Part shown: piece by piece, positions 30,463 to 39,247 of the stretch
Layout of the letters: every line of letters starts with the position of its first letter
How positions within the stretch are numbered: position 1 is the stretch's first letter
Assembly: GCA_023252195.1 (NCBI GenBank)
Contig: JAHEXI010000024.1
Coordinates: 11,959-52,830, forward strand
From: Pseudonocardiales bacterium
Lineage (GTDB): Bacteria; Actinomycetota; Actinomycetes; Mycobacteriales; Pseudonocardiaceae
Direction: 5' to 3'
Length of the DNA stretch: 40,872 nt
Program-made: the position numbers and the translations under genes
The notes under the pieces: model-generated
Told to the model about the DNA's origin: nothing
Databases searched by the model: none
Seen by the model: only the letters and a program-made list of their open reading frames with translations

Positions 30463-31880
30463 GAGACCTCCAGGGACAGCAGATCGGCCAACGTCTCCCG
30501 GCGCAGCAGCAGCCGGTGGGAGCCGTCGCGCACCGCAACGACCGCCGGGCGCGGCACCAGGTTGTACCGGCTGGACATCGAGTAGCAGTACGCGCCGGTG
30601 CTGGCGACGGCCACCAGGTCGCCCGGGGCCAGATCGTCGGGCAGCCAGCAGTCCCGGACGACCACGTCACCGGTCTCACAATGCTTGCCGACCACCCGGG
30701 ACAGCGCGGGTCGCGCCTCGGAACGGCGCGACACCAACCGGCAGTCGTAGCTCGCGTCATAGAGCGCAGTGCGCACGTTGTCACTCATCCCACCGTCCAC
30801 CGAGACGTAACGTCGCTGGGTGGATGCCACCACGGTGATGTCCTTCGTCGTGCCCACCTCGTACAGGGTCACCGTGCCGGGTCCGGCGATCGCGCGGCCC
30901 GGCTCCACGACCAGTTCCGGGGTGGGCAGGCCGGACGCCCGACACCGGGCGTCCACGATGGTCCGCAGATGCGCGGCCAGCATCGTCGGTGGCGGCGGAT
31001 CGTCGTCTGCGGTGTAGGCGATGCCCAACCCACCACCAAGATCCAAGATGGACAGATCGGAGAAGGCGTCGGGCCCGTGCTCGTCTCGGATCGCCGCGAG
31101 CAGATCGACCATCCGGTGTGCCGCGAGCTCGAAGCCGTCGGCGTCGAAGATCTGCGAGCCGATGTGGCTGTGCAGCCCCACCAGGCGCAGGCTTTCGGAT
31201 TTGAGTACCCGGCGGACGGCTTCGGCGGCGTCCCCGGCGGCCAGCGAGAACCCGAATTTCTGGTCTTCGTGCGCGGTGGCGATGAACTCGTGGGTGTGCG
31301 CCTCGACGCCGACAGTCACCCGGATCAGCACCGGCTGGATGACACCGTGGCGACGCGCGATGTCGTCCAGCCGGGCGATCTCCAGGAAGGAGTCGAGCAC
31401 CACTGCACCGACTCCGGCCGTGACGGCGGCAGCCAACTCGTCGGAAGACTTGTTGTTGCCGTGCATCGCGATCCGATGGGCGGGGAAACCCGCATGCAAT
31501 GCGACGGCGAGCTCGGTGCCGGTGCACACATCCAGGCTCAGGCCCTGTTCAGCCACCCAGCGAGCGACCTCGGAGCACAGGAAGGCCTTGGCCGCATAGT
31601 GCACCCGCTCGGGGGCGCCGAAGGCGGAAGCATGGTCGGCGCAACGAGCCCGGAAGTCCGCCTCGTCCACCACGAACAGTGGGGTGCCATAGATCTCAGC
31701 GAGCTCGCCGACCTCCACACCGGCCAGCCGCACCGCGCCATCGTCACCGCGGTGCGCCCCACGCGGCCACACCGCTGGGTGCAGCGCATGCAGCTCGGCG
31801 GCGCCGGTCGGGCACGGACCCGCGGTGGAGGACCGGGCCAGCACGTCGGCATGGCGCGGGCCGGCCGGGTGCGCTCTCAC
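30459..31880 (-). CDS. lysA: Diaminopimelate decarboxylase
   Basis: 473 aa, alanine-racemase-fold PLP enzyme that makes L-lysine from meso-diaminopimelate. PLP lysine Lys98 in HYAAKAF, the His loop SHIGSQIF, the Gly-rich LGGGLG, EPGRAI, and the active-site KHCETGDVV segment. The start is GTG 31878-31880, which overlaps the stop of the ArgS-like gene (GTGA). All genes from the ArgS-like gene to thrC are coupled in this way. Confidence 0.95.
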   Translation of the reverse strand: MRAHPAGPRHADVLARSSTAGPCPTGAAELHALHPAVWPRGAHRGDDGAVRLAGVEVGELAEIYGTPLFVVDEADFRARCADHASAFGAPERVHYAAKAFLCSEVARWVAEQGLSLDVCTGTELAVALHAGFPAHRIAMHGNNKSSDELAAAVTAGVGAVVLDSFLEIARLDDIARRHGVIQPVLIRVTVGVEAHTHEFIATAHEDQKFGFSLAAGDAAEAVRRVLKSESLRLVGLHSHIGSQIFDADGFELAAHRMVDLLAAIRDEHGPDAFSDLSILDLGGGLGIAYTADDDPPPPTMLAAHLRTIVDARCRASGLPTPELVVEPGRAIAGPGTVTLYEVGTTKDITVVASTQRRYVSVDGGMSDNVRTALYDASYDCRLVSRRSEARPALSRVVGKHCETGDVVVRDCWLPDDLAPGDLVAVASTGAYCYSMSSRYNLVPRPAVVAVRDGSHRLLLRRETLADLLSLEVS

Positions 31881-32659
31881 AGCCGGTCCGGTGCACAGGC
31901 CCCGAGCAGGCCGAGGCCGTTGGCCAGCACCTGCCGGGTCGCCTCGCACAGCGCCAGCCGGGCGGCGTGGCGCGGCCCCGGTTGCTCATCGCCCATCGGC
32001 AGTACCCGGCAGGTACCGTCGAACCGGTGATAGGCGTTGACCAGCTGCTCCAGGTAACGAACCACCCGGTGCGGCTCGCGGAGATCCGCAGTCCCCGACG
32101 CTGTCGCTGCCACGATGCGCGGGAACTCTCCCAGCGTTCGGATCAGCTCCCCCTCCCGCTCATGTTCGAGCAAGTCGAGCTGGGCGCCCTGGTGGGTGAG
32201 CCCAAGGTCAGCAGCGTTGCGGGCCAGCGCGGCCAGCCGGGCGTGCACGTACTGCGCGTCGCGCACGGGTGGTAGCTCTTCGACGCCGGCGAACCGGCGG
32301 GTAGGCCGCCCTTGAACAGCACCGAAGCGCTCCCCTGCCGCGATCACCTGCGCGACGATGTCGCCCTGAGCGCCGGCCGCCAGCCGCAGGTTGAGGAAAC
32401 CGGGCCCGGCGACCTCCACAGAACGCAGTCCGTGGCGCTGCGCCAGCGCGTGCGCCAGCCAGCCGGCGAGCTCGCGCGGTGGCACTCCGGCTCTCGTCCC
32501 GGTCTGCAACGCCACATTAGTCGCGTAGTCACCGTGTTCGGGTACGCGCGGACGTTCGACGGTCACCGTCGCCGGAAGCACGACGGGGTCCAGGCCGCGG
32601 CCGGTCAGCACGTCGTGGGCGACGGACCGGACCAGGTCGGCGAGCGCAGCGGGAGTCAC
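31877..32659 (-). CDS. ArgS-related tRNA-binding protein lacking the catalytic domain (NrtL-like)
   Basis: 260 aa in the place where mycobacteria have argS, which is about 550 aa. Residues 1-113 match the N-terminal Add-1 domain of arginyl-tRNA synthetase ([24 protein letters not shown]). Residues 135-260 match the DALR anticodon-binding domain ([33 protein letters not shown]). The whole Rossmann catalytic core, including HIGH and KMSK motifs, is absent and the joint is clean, so this is a stable family rather than a broken argS. I recall it as the ArgS-related anticodon-binding family called NrtL in other actinomycetes. It cannot charge tRNA; binding of tRNA-Arg is an inference. GTG start at 32657-32659; longer in-frame readings have no homology. 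Confidence 0.85.
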   Translation of the reverse strand: MTPAALADLVRSVAHDVLTGRGLDPVVLPATVTVERPRVPEHGDYATNVALQTGTRAGVPPRELAGWLAHALAQRHGLRSVEVAGPGFLNLRLAAGAQGDIVAQVIAAGERFGAVQGRPTRRFAGVEELPPVRDAQYVHARLAALARNAADLGLTHQGAQLDLLEHEREGELIRTLGEFPRIVAATASGTADLREPHRVVRYLEQLVNAYHRFDGTCRVLPMGDEQPGPRHAARLALCEATRQVLANGLGLLGACAPDRL

Positions 32660-32811
32660 GCCTGCGAGTCTAGGTGAGGTGTCGCGCCCAGCCGGCGAAC
32701 CAGTGTGGACACCCGGGCTCACGGGCCCTTGACGGGCAATCCCTAGACTGACGCCGCGGTCGGGCAGCAGACCCCCATGTGAGTGAACAGGTGAATCAAA
32801 ACCGAGGACCA

Positions 32812-33615
32812 ATGCCCAGTGGCAAGAGCAGCAAAGCGGTGCGCAACGCCCGTTCGGTGGTAACGGCGACCAAGCCGAGGCCATGGGGCACGCTAGTGGC
32901 GGTGCTGACCGTCCTCGTGTTCGCAGTCGGCATCTTCGGCTACCTGTACTTGCAGTATGAGGACCGTCGCGCCTACACTCCCTCCGCCAGCGACAAGGAC
33001 CCCTCGACTCACATCAAGGGGATCGTCATCCATAACTACGGGGCGGCCAACCGCGGGCACATCGGCGCAGACAAGCGGGTCGCCTACGATCACAGCCCGC
33101 CCTTCGGTGGTCCGCACGACGCGACCTGGGCCGCCTGCAACGGCGTGGTCTATTCGACGGCCGTGCGCAACGAGAACATGGTTCACGCCCTCGAACACGG
33201 CGCGGTGTGGATCGCCTACAACCCAGCCAAGATCAACGGGCCGGCGCTGCAGTCGCTGCAGGACCGGGTGCAGGGTTCGAACTACCTCATGCTGTCGCCC
33301 TACCCGGGGCTGGACTCGCCGATCTCCCTGCAGTCGTGGGGACACCAACTCAAGCTGACCAACCCCGCCGACAAGCGGATCGATCAGTTCATCCAGTCGC
33401 TGCGGCTCAACCAGTACACCTACCCCGAGGTCGGCGCCAGCTGCGACGAACTCCCTGGCCTGTTCGATCCGGCGAAGCCGCCACCGTTCGTCGCCGCGCC
33501 GCCCGGTCCGGACGCGATCCCGATGAACTACGGCGGCGGTCGCGGCGTCGCACCCAGCACCGGGGCGGCGCCGGGTGGGACGCAGTCGACACCCGGCCTA
33601 CCCGCAGGTGGGTGA
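32812..33615 (+). CDS. DUF3105 membrane-anchored protein
   Basis: 267 aa. Basic N-terminus, one membrane helix (about 27-47), then an extracytoplasmic DUF3105 domain with HIKGIVIHNY, YDHSPPFGGPHDATWAACNGVVY, the His-rich NMVHALEHGAVWI and YPGLDSPISLQSWGH. The HxxxPPxGGxH motif and conserved His suggest metal binding, unproven. The tail is Gly/Pro-rich. Start ATG at 32812 with GAGGA 4 nt upstream; an in-frame GTG at 32779 is possible. It overlaps the DUF305 gene by 4 nt and is divergent from the ArgS-like gene. Confidence 0.85.
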   Translation: MPSGKSSKAVRNARSVVTATKPRPWGTLVAVLTVLVFAVGIFGYLYLQYEDRRAYTPSASDKDPSTHIKGIVIHNYGAANRGHIGADKRVAYDHSPPFGGPHDATWAACNGVVYSTAVRNENMVHALEHGAVWIAYNPAKINGPALQSLQDRVQGSNYLMLSPYPGLDSPISLQSWGHQLKLTNPADKRIDQFIQSLRLNQYTYPEVGASCDELPGLFDPAKPPPFVAAPPGPDAIPMNYGGGRGVAPSTGAAPGGTQSTPGLPAGG

Positions 33616-34352
33616 ACCACGCGATGGAGCAGACGTCCACCGAGACCGATCCTGGCGGGATGACCCAGACCAGCCCTGATGTCGCCACGCAGCCGCAAGC
33701 GCGCTGGATCCGCTGGTTTGTGCGCGCCGGTGCGTTGCTCGCGGTGCTGCTGCTCGGGGCGGCGCTGGGGATGTTTCTCACGGGTGGGTCGGCGCAGCTC
33801 AAGGGCGGTGCGGTGGACGTCGGCTTCGCCCAGGACATGTCGGTGCACCACCGCCAGGCGGTGCTGATGGCCGGTCTGGCGCGGGATCGCAGCACCGACC
33901 CGGCGATCCGCTTGATCGCCTTCGACATCGAGACCAACCAGCTGCAGCAGATCGGTCAGATGCAGGGCTGGCTGAGTCTGTGGAACGCCGCACCCTTGCC
34001 CACAGGCCGGTACATGACCTGGATGGCTGATATTTCGTCGATGCCGGGGATGGCCCACGACACCGGACCGGGCACTGCCGGGGTGGCAACGATGCCGGGG
34101 ATGGCGTCTACGGCTGATCTGCAACAGCTTCAGGCAGCAAGTGGTGGCCCATTGGACGTGCTGTTCCTGCAGCTGATGCTGCGGCACCACCAGGGTGGCA
34201 CGCCGATGGCCCAGTACGCCGCCGGGCACGCCGAGAGCGCCCAGGTTCGCAACCTGGCTGAGAAGATCGTCGTTTCCCAGGGCGCCGAAAGTGACTACCT
34301 GGCCCAGCTGATCGCCCAGCGCGGGGCGCAGCCGCTACCAGCGCCGCGCTGA
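33612..34352 (+). CDS. DUF305 membrane-anchored, His/Met-rich protein
   Basis: 246 aa, DUF305 (ferritin-like four-helix fold). One membrane helix (about 37-57) is followed by two HH motifs in equivalent helices, MSVHHRQAVLMA (76-87) and LMLRHHQGGTPMA near 193, and a Met-rich linker with two MPGMA repeats. These features suggest an extracytoplasmic metal, perhaps copper, binder. GTG 33612 overlaps the DUF3105 stop (GTGA); ATG 33624 is an alternative. Forms a two-gene operon with DUF3105. Confidence 0.85.
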   Translation: MNHAMEQTSTETDPGGMTQTSPDVATQPQARWIRWFVRAGALLAVLLLGAALGMFLTGGSAQLKGGAVDVGFAQDMSVHHRQAVLMAGLARDRSTDPAIRLIAFDIETNQLQQIGQMQGWLSLWNAAPLPTGRYMTWMADISSMPGMAHDTGPGTAGVATMPGMASTADLQQLQAASGGPLDVLFLQLMLRHHQGGTPMAQYAAGHAESAQVRNLAEKIVVSQGAESDYLAQLIAQRGAQPLPAPR

Positions 34353-34406
34353 GCACCGCCTGGCTTGGGCGTGCGTAGTCCGTACCGGTAAGCTCACCCG
34401 CGGCAT

Positions 34407-34481
34407 GCCCCCGTAGCTCAGGGGATAGAGCACCGCCCTCCGGAGGCGGTGGCGCAGGTTCGAATCCTGCCGGGGGCGCCA
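34407..34481 (+). tRNA. tRNA-Arg (anticodon CCG)
   Basis: Complete cloverleaf: acceptor stem GCCCCCG/CGGGGGC, D stem GCTC/GAGC, anticodon stem CCGCC/GGCGG with loop CTCCGGA (anticodon CCG, reads CGG), T stem GCAGG/CCTGC with loop TTCGAAT, discriminator G, and an encoded 3' CCA (34479-34481). It lies 54 bp downstream of the DUF305 gene. Conserved gene order ends here. Confidence 0.97.
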
Positions 34482-34649
34482 CGTCTGACCTGCTAATACT
34501 ACTGTGAGTTAGGTGGCTTTTCAGGCTAATGTGCCGGGGCGGTGCTCATGCTCTACTGAGCCACACTGTAGTGGCAGTCCGGGACGTCAGCCGTCTTCAC
34601 CTCGCTGAGACGATCCGGTACGTGGCGTTGCGAGTTCCGCCCCTGGGCA

Positions 34650-36023
34650 TCACCGGCCGGGTGGGGCCAGTCGGTAGACGGCCCCGGCGTCGTCGTCGGT
34701 GATGTAGACCGCTCCGTCGGGGCCCTGTACTGCGGCGACGGGCCGGCCCCACCGGGAGCCGTCCGGGGCCTGGAAGCCGCCGACCAGGGTGCGCTGCGGG
34801 CCGAGGGTGCCGTTGACCCAGGGGTAGAAGGAGACCTCCGGGGCGCGCGGCGGGGTGCGGTCCCACGAGCCGTGCACTCCGATCAGGGCGCCGGCACCCC
34901 AGCCGTTGGGTAGGGCGCTGGTGGTGAAGCTCAGCCCGAGCGGGGCGGAGTGCGCGCCGATGCCCTGCTCGACCGGCGCGAGCCGCGAGCAGTCCAGCTT
35001 GCTGCCGTCGGGATTGGTTTGCTGGTCGCGGGTGAACCGCATGCCGGCGTAGTTGCGCGGGGATCCGGCGAGCCCCGGTTCGGTGTCGGGGTCGGGGTTG
35101 CAGTAGGGCCAGCCGAGGTCGCGGCCGGGGGTCAGCCGGGCGATGGCCTCGGCGGGATGGTCGCGGACGTAGCCGGGGACGACCTTGCCCTGGACGGGCG
35201 CGTCATCCGAGCCGTATGGCCGGTCGAACGGGTATTCGATGTCGTCCCGCTCGTTGACCGCGGTCCACATCGCGCCGTCCGGCCCGATCGCCAGCCCGGT
35301 GCCGTTGCGGACCCCGGCGGTGAACTCCCGCGGCGGGCCACCACCGGGCGCTACCCGCAGGATCGACGCCCGCGGCGGGGTGGCGGTCCGGTCGGCGAGG
35401 GAAATGTTGGCAGTGGAACCCACCGAGACGTAGACGGCGCCGTCGCGGCCGACAGCGACGCTCTTAAGCGCGTGCGCGAAGGCGCCGTGCAGATCGGGGC
35501 TTTTGGCATCGGGCAGGTCGGTGACCATCGGCCGCGGCGTCGAGACCCGCCCGCCGGCGTAATCGAAGGCGTCCACCCGATTGCTCTGCGCGACATACAG
35601 CGTCGACCCGGCCAACGCCAGCCCGTGCGGCTGGTCCAGACCGCTGATCAGCACCGAGGACAACGCGGTGCCCGCCGGGGTCGGGGTCAGCCGCACCACC
35701 TCGCCATCACCGGGCATCGACACCAGCAGCGCCCCATCCGGGGTCCATGCCGCCAACCGCGGGTCAGGCAGCCGCGCCCACACCGACATGCGCCAGCCCG
35801 GCGGGACGAGCACCGATCGGGGCGTGTCAAACGGCGCGCCGTACCCGGCCGGCACCGTCACCGGCGTGGCCACCAGGCCCGCCGGCACGGCCGCTACCGG
35901 CGCCGATCCAGAGCGAGAAGGCGACGGCGTCGGCGCGCCGCAGGCAGCAACCAGCAACGTCAGGGTCAGCGCAGCCACCAGGCCCGGAAGTCCACATTTC
36001 GCAAATCGGTCATCGGTGACCAT
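34650..36023 (-). CDS. PQQ-type sugar (sorbosone/glucose) dehydrogenase-like lipoprotein
   Basis: 457 aa. The signal peptide carries the lipobox LVAAC with Cys28, so it is a membrane-anchored lipoprotein. The rest is a six-bladed beta-propeller of the soluble glucose/L-sorbosone dehydrogenase family: LDQPHGLAL, HALKSVAVGRDGAVYVSVGS, ILRVAPGG and GVRNGTGLAIGPDGAMW (the catalytic-His-like and PQQ-site region), LIGVHGSWDR, and PVAAVQGPDGAVYITDD at the end. Whether PQQ is used is not provable from sequence. Start GTG or ATG at 36021-36023. Stand-alone, between the tRNA and the fhuF-like gene. Confidence 0.88.
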   Translation of the reverse strand: MVTDDRFAKCGLPGLVAALTLTLLVAACGAPTPSPSRSGSAPVAAVPAGLVATPVTVPAGYGAPFDTPRSVLVPPGWRMSVWARLPDPRLAAWTPDGALLVSMPGDGEVVRLTPTPAGTALSSVLISGLDQPHGLALAGSTLYVAQSNRVDAFDYAGGRVSTPRPMVTDLPDAKSPDLHGAFAHALKSVAVGRDGAVYVSVGSTANISLADRTATPPRASILRVAPGGGPPREFTAGVRNGTGLAIGPDGAMWTAVNERDDIEYPFDRPYGSDDAPVQGKVVPGYVRDHPAEAIARLTPGRDLGWPYCNPDPDTEPGLAGSPRNYAGMRFTRDQQTNPDGSKLDCSRLAPVEQGIGAHSAPLGLSFTTSALPNGWGAGALIGVHGSWDRTPPRAPEVSFYPWVNGTLGPQRTLVGGFQAPDGSRWGRPVAAVQGPDGAVYITDDDAGAVYRLAPPGR

Positions 36024-36041
36024 TCGTCTACAGATCCAGGT

Positions 36042-36950
36042 TTAGGCTGGGTTGAGTGTGGCTAGGATGTGGGTTCGTTGGGTGTCGTTGACTCGTGGGC
36101 AGCTGGCGCAGGGATGTTCGATCCCGGGCAGTGCATAGGAAAAGCAACATGAGCTGCGTCGACGGGTCCAGTGTGTGCGTCCACGGTCGTCGGTTATCTG
36201 GCAGATTGTTGAGGCTGATGTGAGCGGCTTTTCTCCGTCGGCGAGTACTAGGCGCGCGTCTGCTGCACCGGCTTTTGGTGACCCGAACGAGCACCCCGCC
36301 AGCAACAGTGCTTTGTCCAGCGTGTCAGTGACCGCTGCCCATTGGGTGCGGCGTCCCAAACGTACCTGTGGGTCGTAGACCGCGAGGAACCGGGTCGCGT
36401 GCGCGATGACCTGCAGACGCAACACCGCACCCAACGCCGCCTCGTCGGGCACAGGCATCGCGTCGGGGTGCCCCGCGTGGGGATCACCGGGTAAGCACCA
36501 GAACCGACCTGGGCGCAGCACGATCTGGTGTAGCGCCGCGAAGTCGAGCCGGAAGCCCATCTGCCGCGGCACCAGGGAGGGCACCCGTCGAGCAGAGTGG
36601 AACAGCAACCCACCCAGATAACTGGGGATTACCAAATAACGCTGCAACACATACCCTGCCGTGGTCTTGTCCGGGACGAGAGCCTTCTCTGACATCAGGG
36701 CGTGCTGTTGGGCTAGCTGTCGCCCGAGCGCCCGCCGCCACCAGGGGAAGAAAGCCGGATCGGATAAGGCGTGCTCACACCCAATCCATGGGGCGTTGGG
36801 CCAGTGGGAACCGGTGACATTCAGCGTTCGGAAGGACAGCGACGTCACCGCACGGTCCACCGCCGTCACCGACGTGGCCAGTGGATGCGGCTCGTAGCGC
36901 GTGTCGACCGCTCTAGCAGGCGCTGCAGTGCTTACCGCGACTTGTGTCAC
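36042..36950 (-). CDS. FhuF-like siderophore-iron reductase, [2Fe-2S]
   Basis: About 302 aa. The C-terminal cysteine cluster CC..C..C (RSSCCFSY, then CASCPR) is the [2Fe-2S] motif of FhuF-type ferric-siderophore reductases. Spacing between the Cys pair and the third Cys is 11 residues instead of the 10 I expect from E. coli FhuF. The preceding part resembles the FhuF/IucA-like C-terminal region (LVLADGEKPLTSASTICQI), and HPDAMPVPDE and LRLQVIAH are also present. An IdeR/DmdR iron box (36969-36987) lies directly upstream, so it is probably repressed by iron. The start is uncertain: GTG 36948-36950 has a GAGGGAG site just before it, while TTG 36963-36965 would leave only 3 nt to the operator. 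Confidence 0.8.
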   Translation of the reverse strand: MTQVAVSTAAPARAVDTRYEPHPLATSVTAVDRAVTSLSFRTLNVTGSHWPNAPWIGCEHALSDPAFFPWWRRALGRQLAQQHALMSEKALVPDKTTAGYVLQRYLVIPSYLGGLLFHSARRVPSLVPRQMGFRLDFAALHQIVLRPGRFWCLPGDPHAGHPDAMPVPDEAALGAVLRLQVIAHATRFLAVYDPQVRLGRRTQWAAVTDTLDKALLLAGCSFGSPKAGAADARLVLADGEKPLTSASTICQITDDRGRTHWTRRRSSCCFSYALPGIEHPCASCPRVNDTQRTHILATLNPA

Positions 36951-36968
36951 AACTCCCTCACTCAATTA

Positions 36969-36987
36969 TTAGGTTAGGCTTGCCTAA
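36969..36987. promoter_or_regulatory. Iron box (IdeR/DmdR-type operator)
   Basis: The 19-nt site TTAGGTTAGGCTTGCCTAA matches the consensus TTAGGTTAGGCTAACCTAA at 17 of 19 positions. It lies immediately upstream of the fhuF-like gene, where a DtxR-family repressor with Fe(II) would block transcription. Confidence 0.85.
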
Positions 36988-37037
36988 TTTAGCACCAACG
37001 TGACGTGGGTCGTCAACCCACCGTGACCAGTACACCG

Positions 37038-37889
37038 TTATTCGGACATTCTCGATGTCGCCGGTGACCAGACCCGAAGCTGACGATGGTCCGACGTCTC
37101 TTGTACCTCGGTCAGAAAGTCACGGTGCCCGCCACGTCGTTGAGTCGGGTCGCCGGTGCCGGCCAGTGCGTTTTGCTGTGGAACCTGCGGTGGCATAGCC
37201 GGAGGTGTCTGGGATCGGGTCTGGCGGCTCAGGTAGAGGGGGACCGCACCCAGGATGAGCACGAGGATGCTGGCGGCTACGGCGTCGCGTGCGGTGATCA
37301 GGCTGATCCGGATGAGCGCTTCGGTCAGCAGATAGACGCCAAGAATGACCAGCATGGGGCTGGCGAAGCGTTCGACGCACTCACGCATGCGTCCGCTGAT
37401 CCGGACGCCGAAAGACAGACCTAGTTGGGAGACGACCACTGTTTGGAGTGCGACGACGGCAATGATGGTGGTAGGTATGGTGAGGCCGGCGCCGAGGCCG
37501 AGGCTGAAACCGATCGCCAGCTCGTCGAGGCTGATCGATAGTGCGAGCCCGGCGAGAGCGAGACCACGTGCGCTGGTGAGTCGCCGTGCCGTCGCCATCT
37601 CGTCGCCATCATCGTCGTCGTCTTGACTGTCGGCCCACCATAGGTAGCCGCCGAGTACCACGAGCAGGCCACCGGAGAGGTAGTCGGCGACGCTTCCGAT
37701 CGCATGTCCCAGGGATGCGCCAAGAGCGAGGCCCACCAATGGCATACCCCCTTCGAAAATGGCGAAGACCGCTGAGATCCTCCACCGAACCTGGTCGGAC
37801 GGCTGGCTCGCACCCACCGCAGCGGCGATCGCGAACGTGTCCAGACCCAGCGGTAGCACAAACAACAGAAGACTAACAATGTTACCCAT
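37038..37889 (-). CDS. MntP-like (DUF204) manganese/divalent metal efflux protein
   Basis: 283 aa. Two homologous halves of three helices each carry the conserved acidic residue of MntP pumps: Asp17 in LPLGLDTFAIA and Asp122 in SISLDELAIG. The cytoplasmic loop is very acidic (DSQDDDDDGDE, 88-97). Beyond the normal 190-residue MntP core there is an extra helix (about 203-221) and a 60-residue hydrophilic tail. Probably exports Mn(II) or a related ion. ATG start at 37887-37889; the in-frame upstream extension has no homology. Same strand as, and upstream of, the fhuF-like gene, which has its own operator. Confidence 0.82.
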   Translation of the reverse strand: MGNIVSLLLFVLPLGLDTFAIAAAVGASQPSDQVRWRISAVFAIFEGGMPLVGLALGASLGHAIGSVADYLSGGLLVVLGGYLWWADSQDDDDDGDEMATARRLTSARGLALAGLALSISLDELAIGFSLGLGAGLTIPTTIIAVVALQTVVVSQLGLSFGVRISGRMRECVERFASPMLVILGVYLLTEALIRISLITARDAVAASILVLILGAVPLYLSRQTRSQTPPAMPPQVPQQNALAGTGDPTQRRGGHRDFLTEVQETSDHRQLRVWSPATSRMSE

Positions 37890-39053
37890 GGGCCGTGCTC
37901 TCTCCAATCTCTTGATGTCATCGATACCCCGCCCTGACTGATAGCGCGTACACCTGGGTTGGTAAGCCGGAAAACGGCCGGCTCTCAAGTCCGCCATGAG
38001 GTCTCAGGTCCTCATATGGACGCCGGTCCGGACGGTCCCGCTACGCGGTTCCAGCCCTGACTGAGCGAAGGTGTTGGTAAACGGTAGCGCGGGAACAACA
38101 CTCATCGATCCAATGATGTGCAATCCGTCGCCGAGGTGAGGTAGGGACGCGCCAGACGGCACTGAATTCGACCAGATTCAGCGATTGATGTCGCGAGCTG
38201 ACAGCGGGCGTCACCCTTATAGTGATGATCATTTTTGGCTCATTACTCCCAGCTTAAGGCCGTACCCGGTAGCTGAAGATCATCTCAGCCGAACGGGCTA
38301 ACGTGTGGAGGTTTCGGTCCGTTACTGGACCGGTTAGCGCCAAAACAGACCGTTAGACGCAGCCAGCCAACCAGGATTCTCATATTGGCGGGTCTGTGAC
38401 CATCTCCCAATAGGATTCTTTGTTTTGGCGGTTCGGGTGGAAGCCTCAGTCGAGGTCGCGCCTTAAGTCAGAAGCGGAGCCGCAGTGAGGAGCTACTCCG
38501 GGATTACTTTCATTGCACCGCAGGTGGGTGCGGGAGGCACGGTGCCAGGGGAGACTGTTCGTCAACTGGGTAGGCGTTTTCATTGTCGGGAAGCCGAAGG
38601 TAAATGACGATATTGATCCGGCGTAGCCTCGCTAGAATCTGACGGCAGCCGGGCCGGCGACGCTGGTAACGGTTTCTATGGTGGTCTGCGGTTGATGTTA
38701 TTGACCTGGTACATCAGCAGTGGTGCGGGTGGTCCCGCCAAGGCTGTCCGACAGCAACAGATCGCTGTGGCTCAGCGAGTGGTGATGACGCGGTGCATCG
38801 GTGCATGGTCGGTCTGCGCCATACCAAGCGACCGCAGCCACATCTAGGAGTACAAGACACACCCCGACCCCAACCGTGCTGCCGCCACCGCGGACCAACC
38901 CACCGCGCCTATCAGGGCCAATCCGGTGCAAAAACAACGCCAGAGCTCGGCGGAGGGGCCAGGTGCGCGGTTGGGTTTAGGGTGCGACCGGCGGTGGTGG
39001 TTGTGTTGACAGCTTGGGAGGTCTGGTGTCGACCCGCGATGTGTTCTCGGTGA
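37890..39053. other. 1.16-kb region without a supported gene
   Basis: Upstream of the mntP-like gene. It holds an ATGATCAT palindrome (38225-38232) beside a TATAAG-like hexamer on the minus strand, a small hairpin CGGTCC-GTTACT-GGACCG (38315-38332), two imperfect direct repeats AGGATTCT..TTGGCGG (38373-38391 and 38412-38431), and a GCGCCAAAACAGACCG segment (38337 on) partly inverted to the second repeat. Open frames here are short and code-unlike. Probably eroded mobile DNA plus the mntP promoter. Confidence 0.5.
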
Positions 39054-39213
39054 GAGCTGGCGCGGCTGCAGGGGTTCCCCGAGCTCACCCGTGAGGAGCT
39101 GATTCATTATTTCACGCTGACGTCGGCCGCATTTTCACGCTGACGCCGGCCGCTGAGGCGTTTATTCGCTCGTCGAGGCGGATGCCAGCGACGGTGCTGA
39201 GTGTGGGAGAGTG
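39054..39213 (+). pseudogene. Remnant of Tn3-family transposase N-terminus (DUF4158)
   Basis: The frame from 39054 reads ELARLQGFPELTREEL then IHYFTLT, the typical start of Tn3-family transposases of the TnpA/DUF4158 type. A tandem duplication of about 22 nt (TTCACGCTGACG(T/C)CGGCCGC at 39111 and 39133) shifts the frame. The second copy continues FTLTPAAEAFIRSSRR and stops at 39211-39213. About 50 of some 1000 codons remain, so it is an inactive fossil. Confidence 0.6.
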
Positions 39214-39247
39214 AAACAAATGGGAGGAAGTTTAGGCCACTGATGGG

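Noticed and set aside
32729-32749. TTGACG and TAGACT as a promoter for DUF3105
   Set aside because: The spacer is only 9 bp; a TAGACT -10-like element alone is weak evidence.
38041-38232. Possible 63-aa helix-turn-helix fragment on minus (SRATVYQHLRS)
   Set aside because: Only about ten residues look HTH-like; no ribosome site and no support from flanking sequence. May be another element fossil.
38221-38300. yybP-ykoY (Mn) riboswitch upstream of the mntP-like gene
   Set aside because: I could not find the conserved core loops on the minus strand; only a short ATGATCAT palindrome is present.
38698-38937. 79-aa minus-strand frame with a hydrophobic stretch
   Set aside because: No family recognised, skewed composition, and an overlapping frame is equally open; not enough to call a gene.
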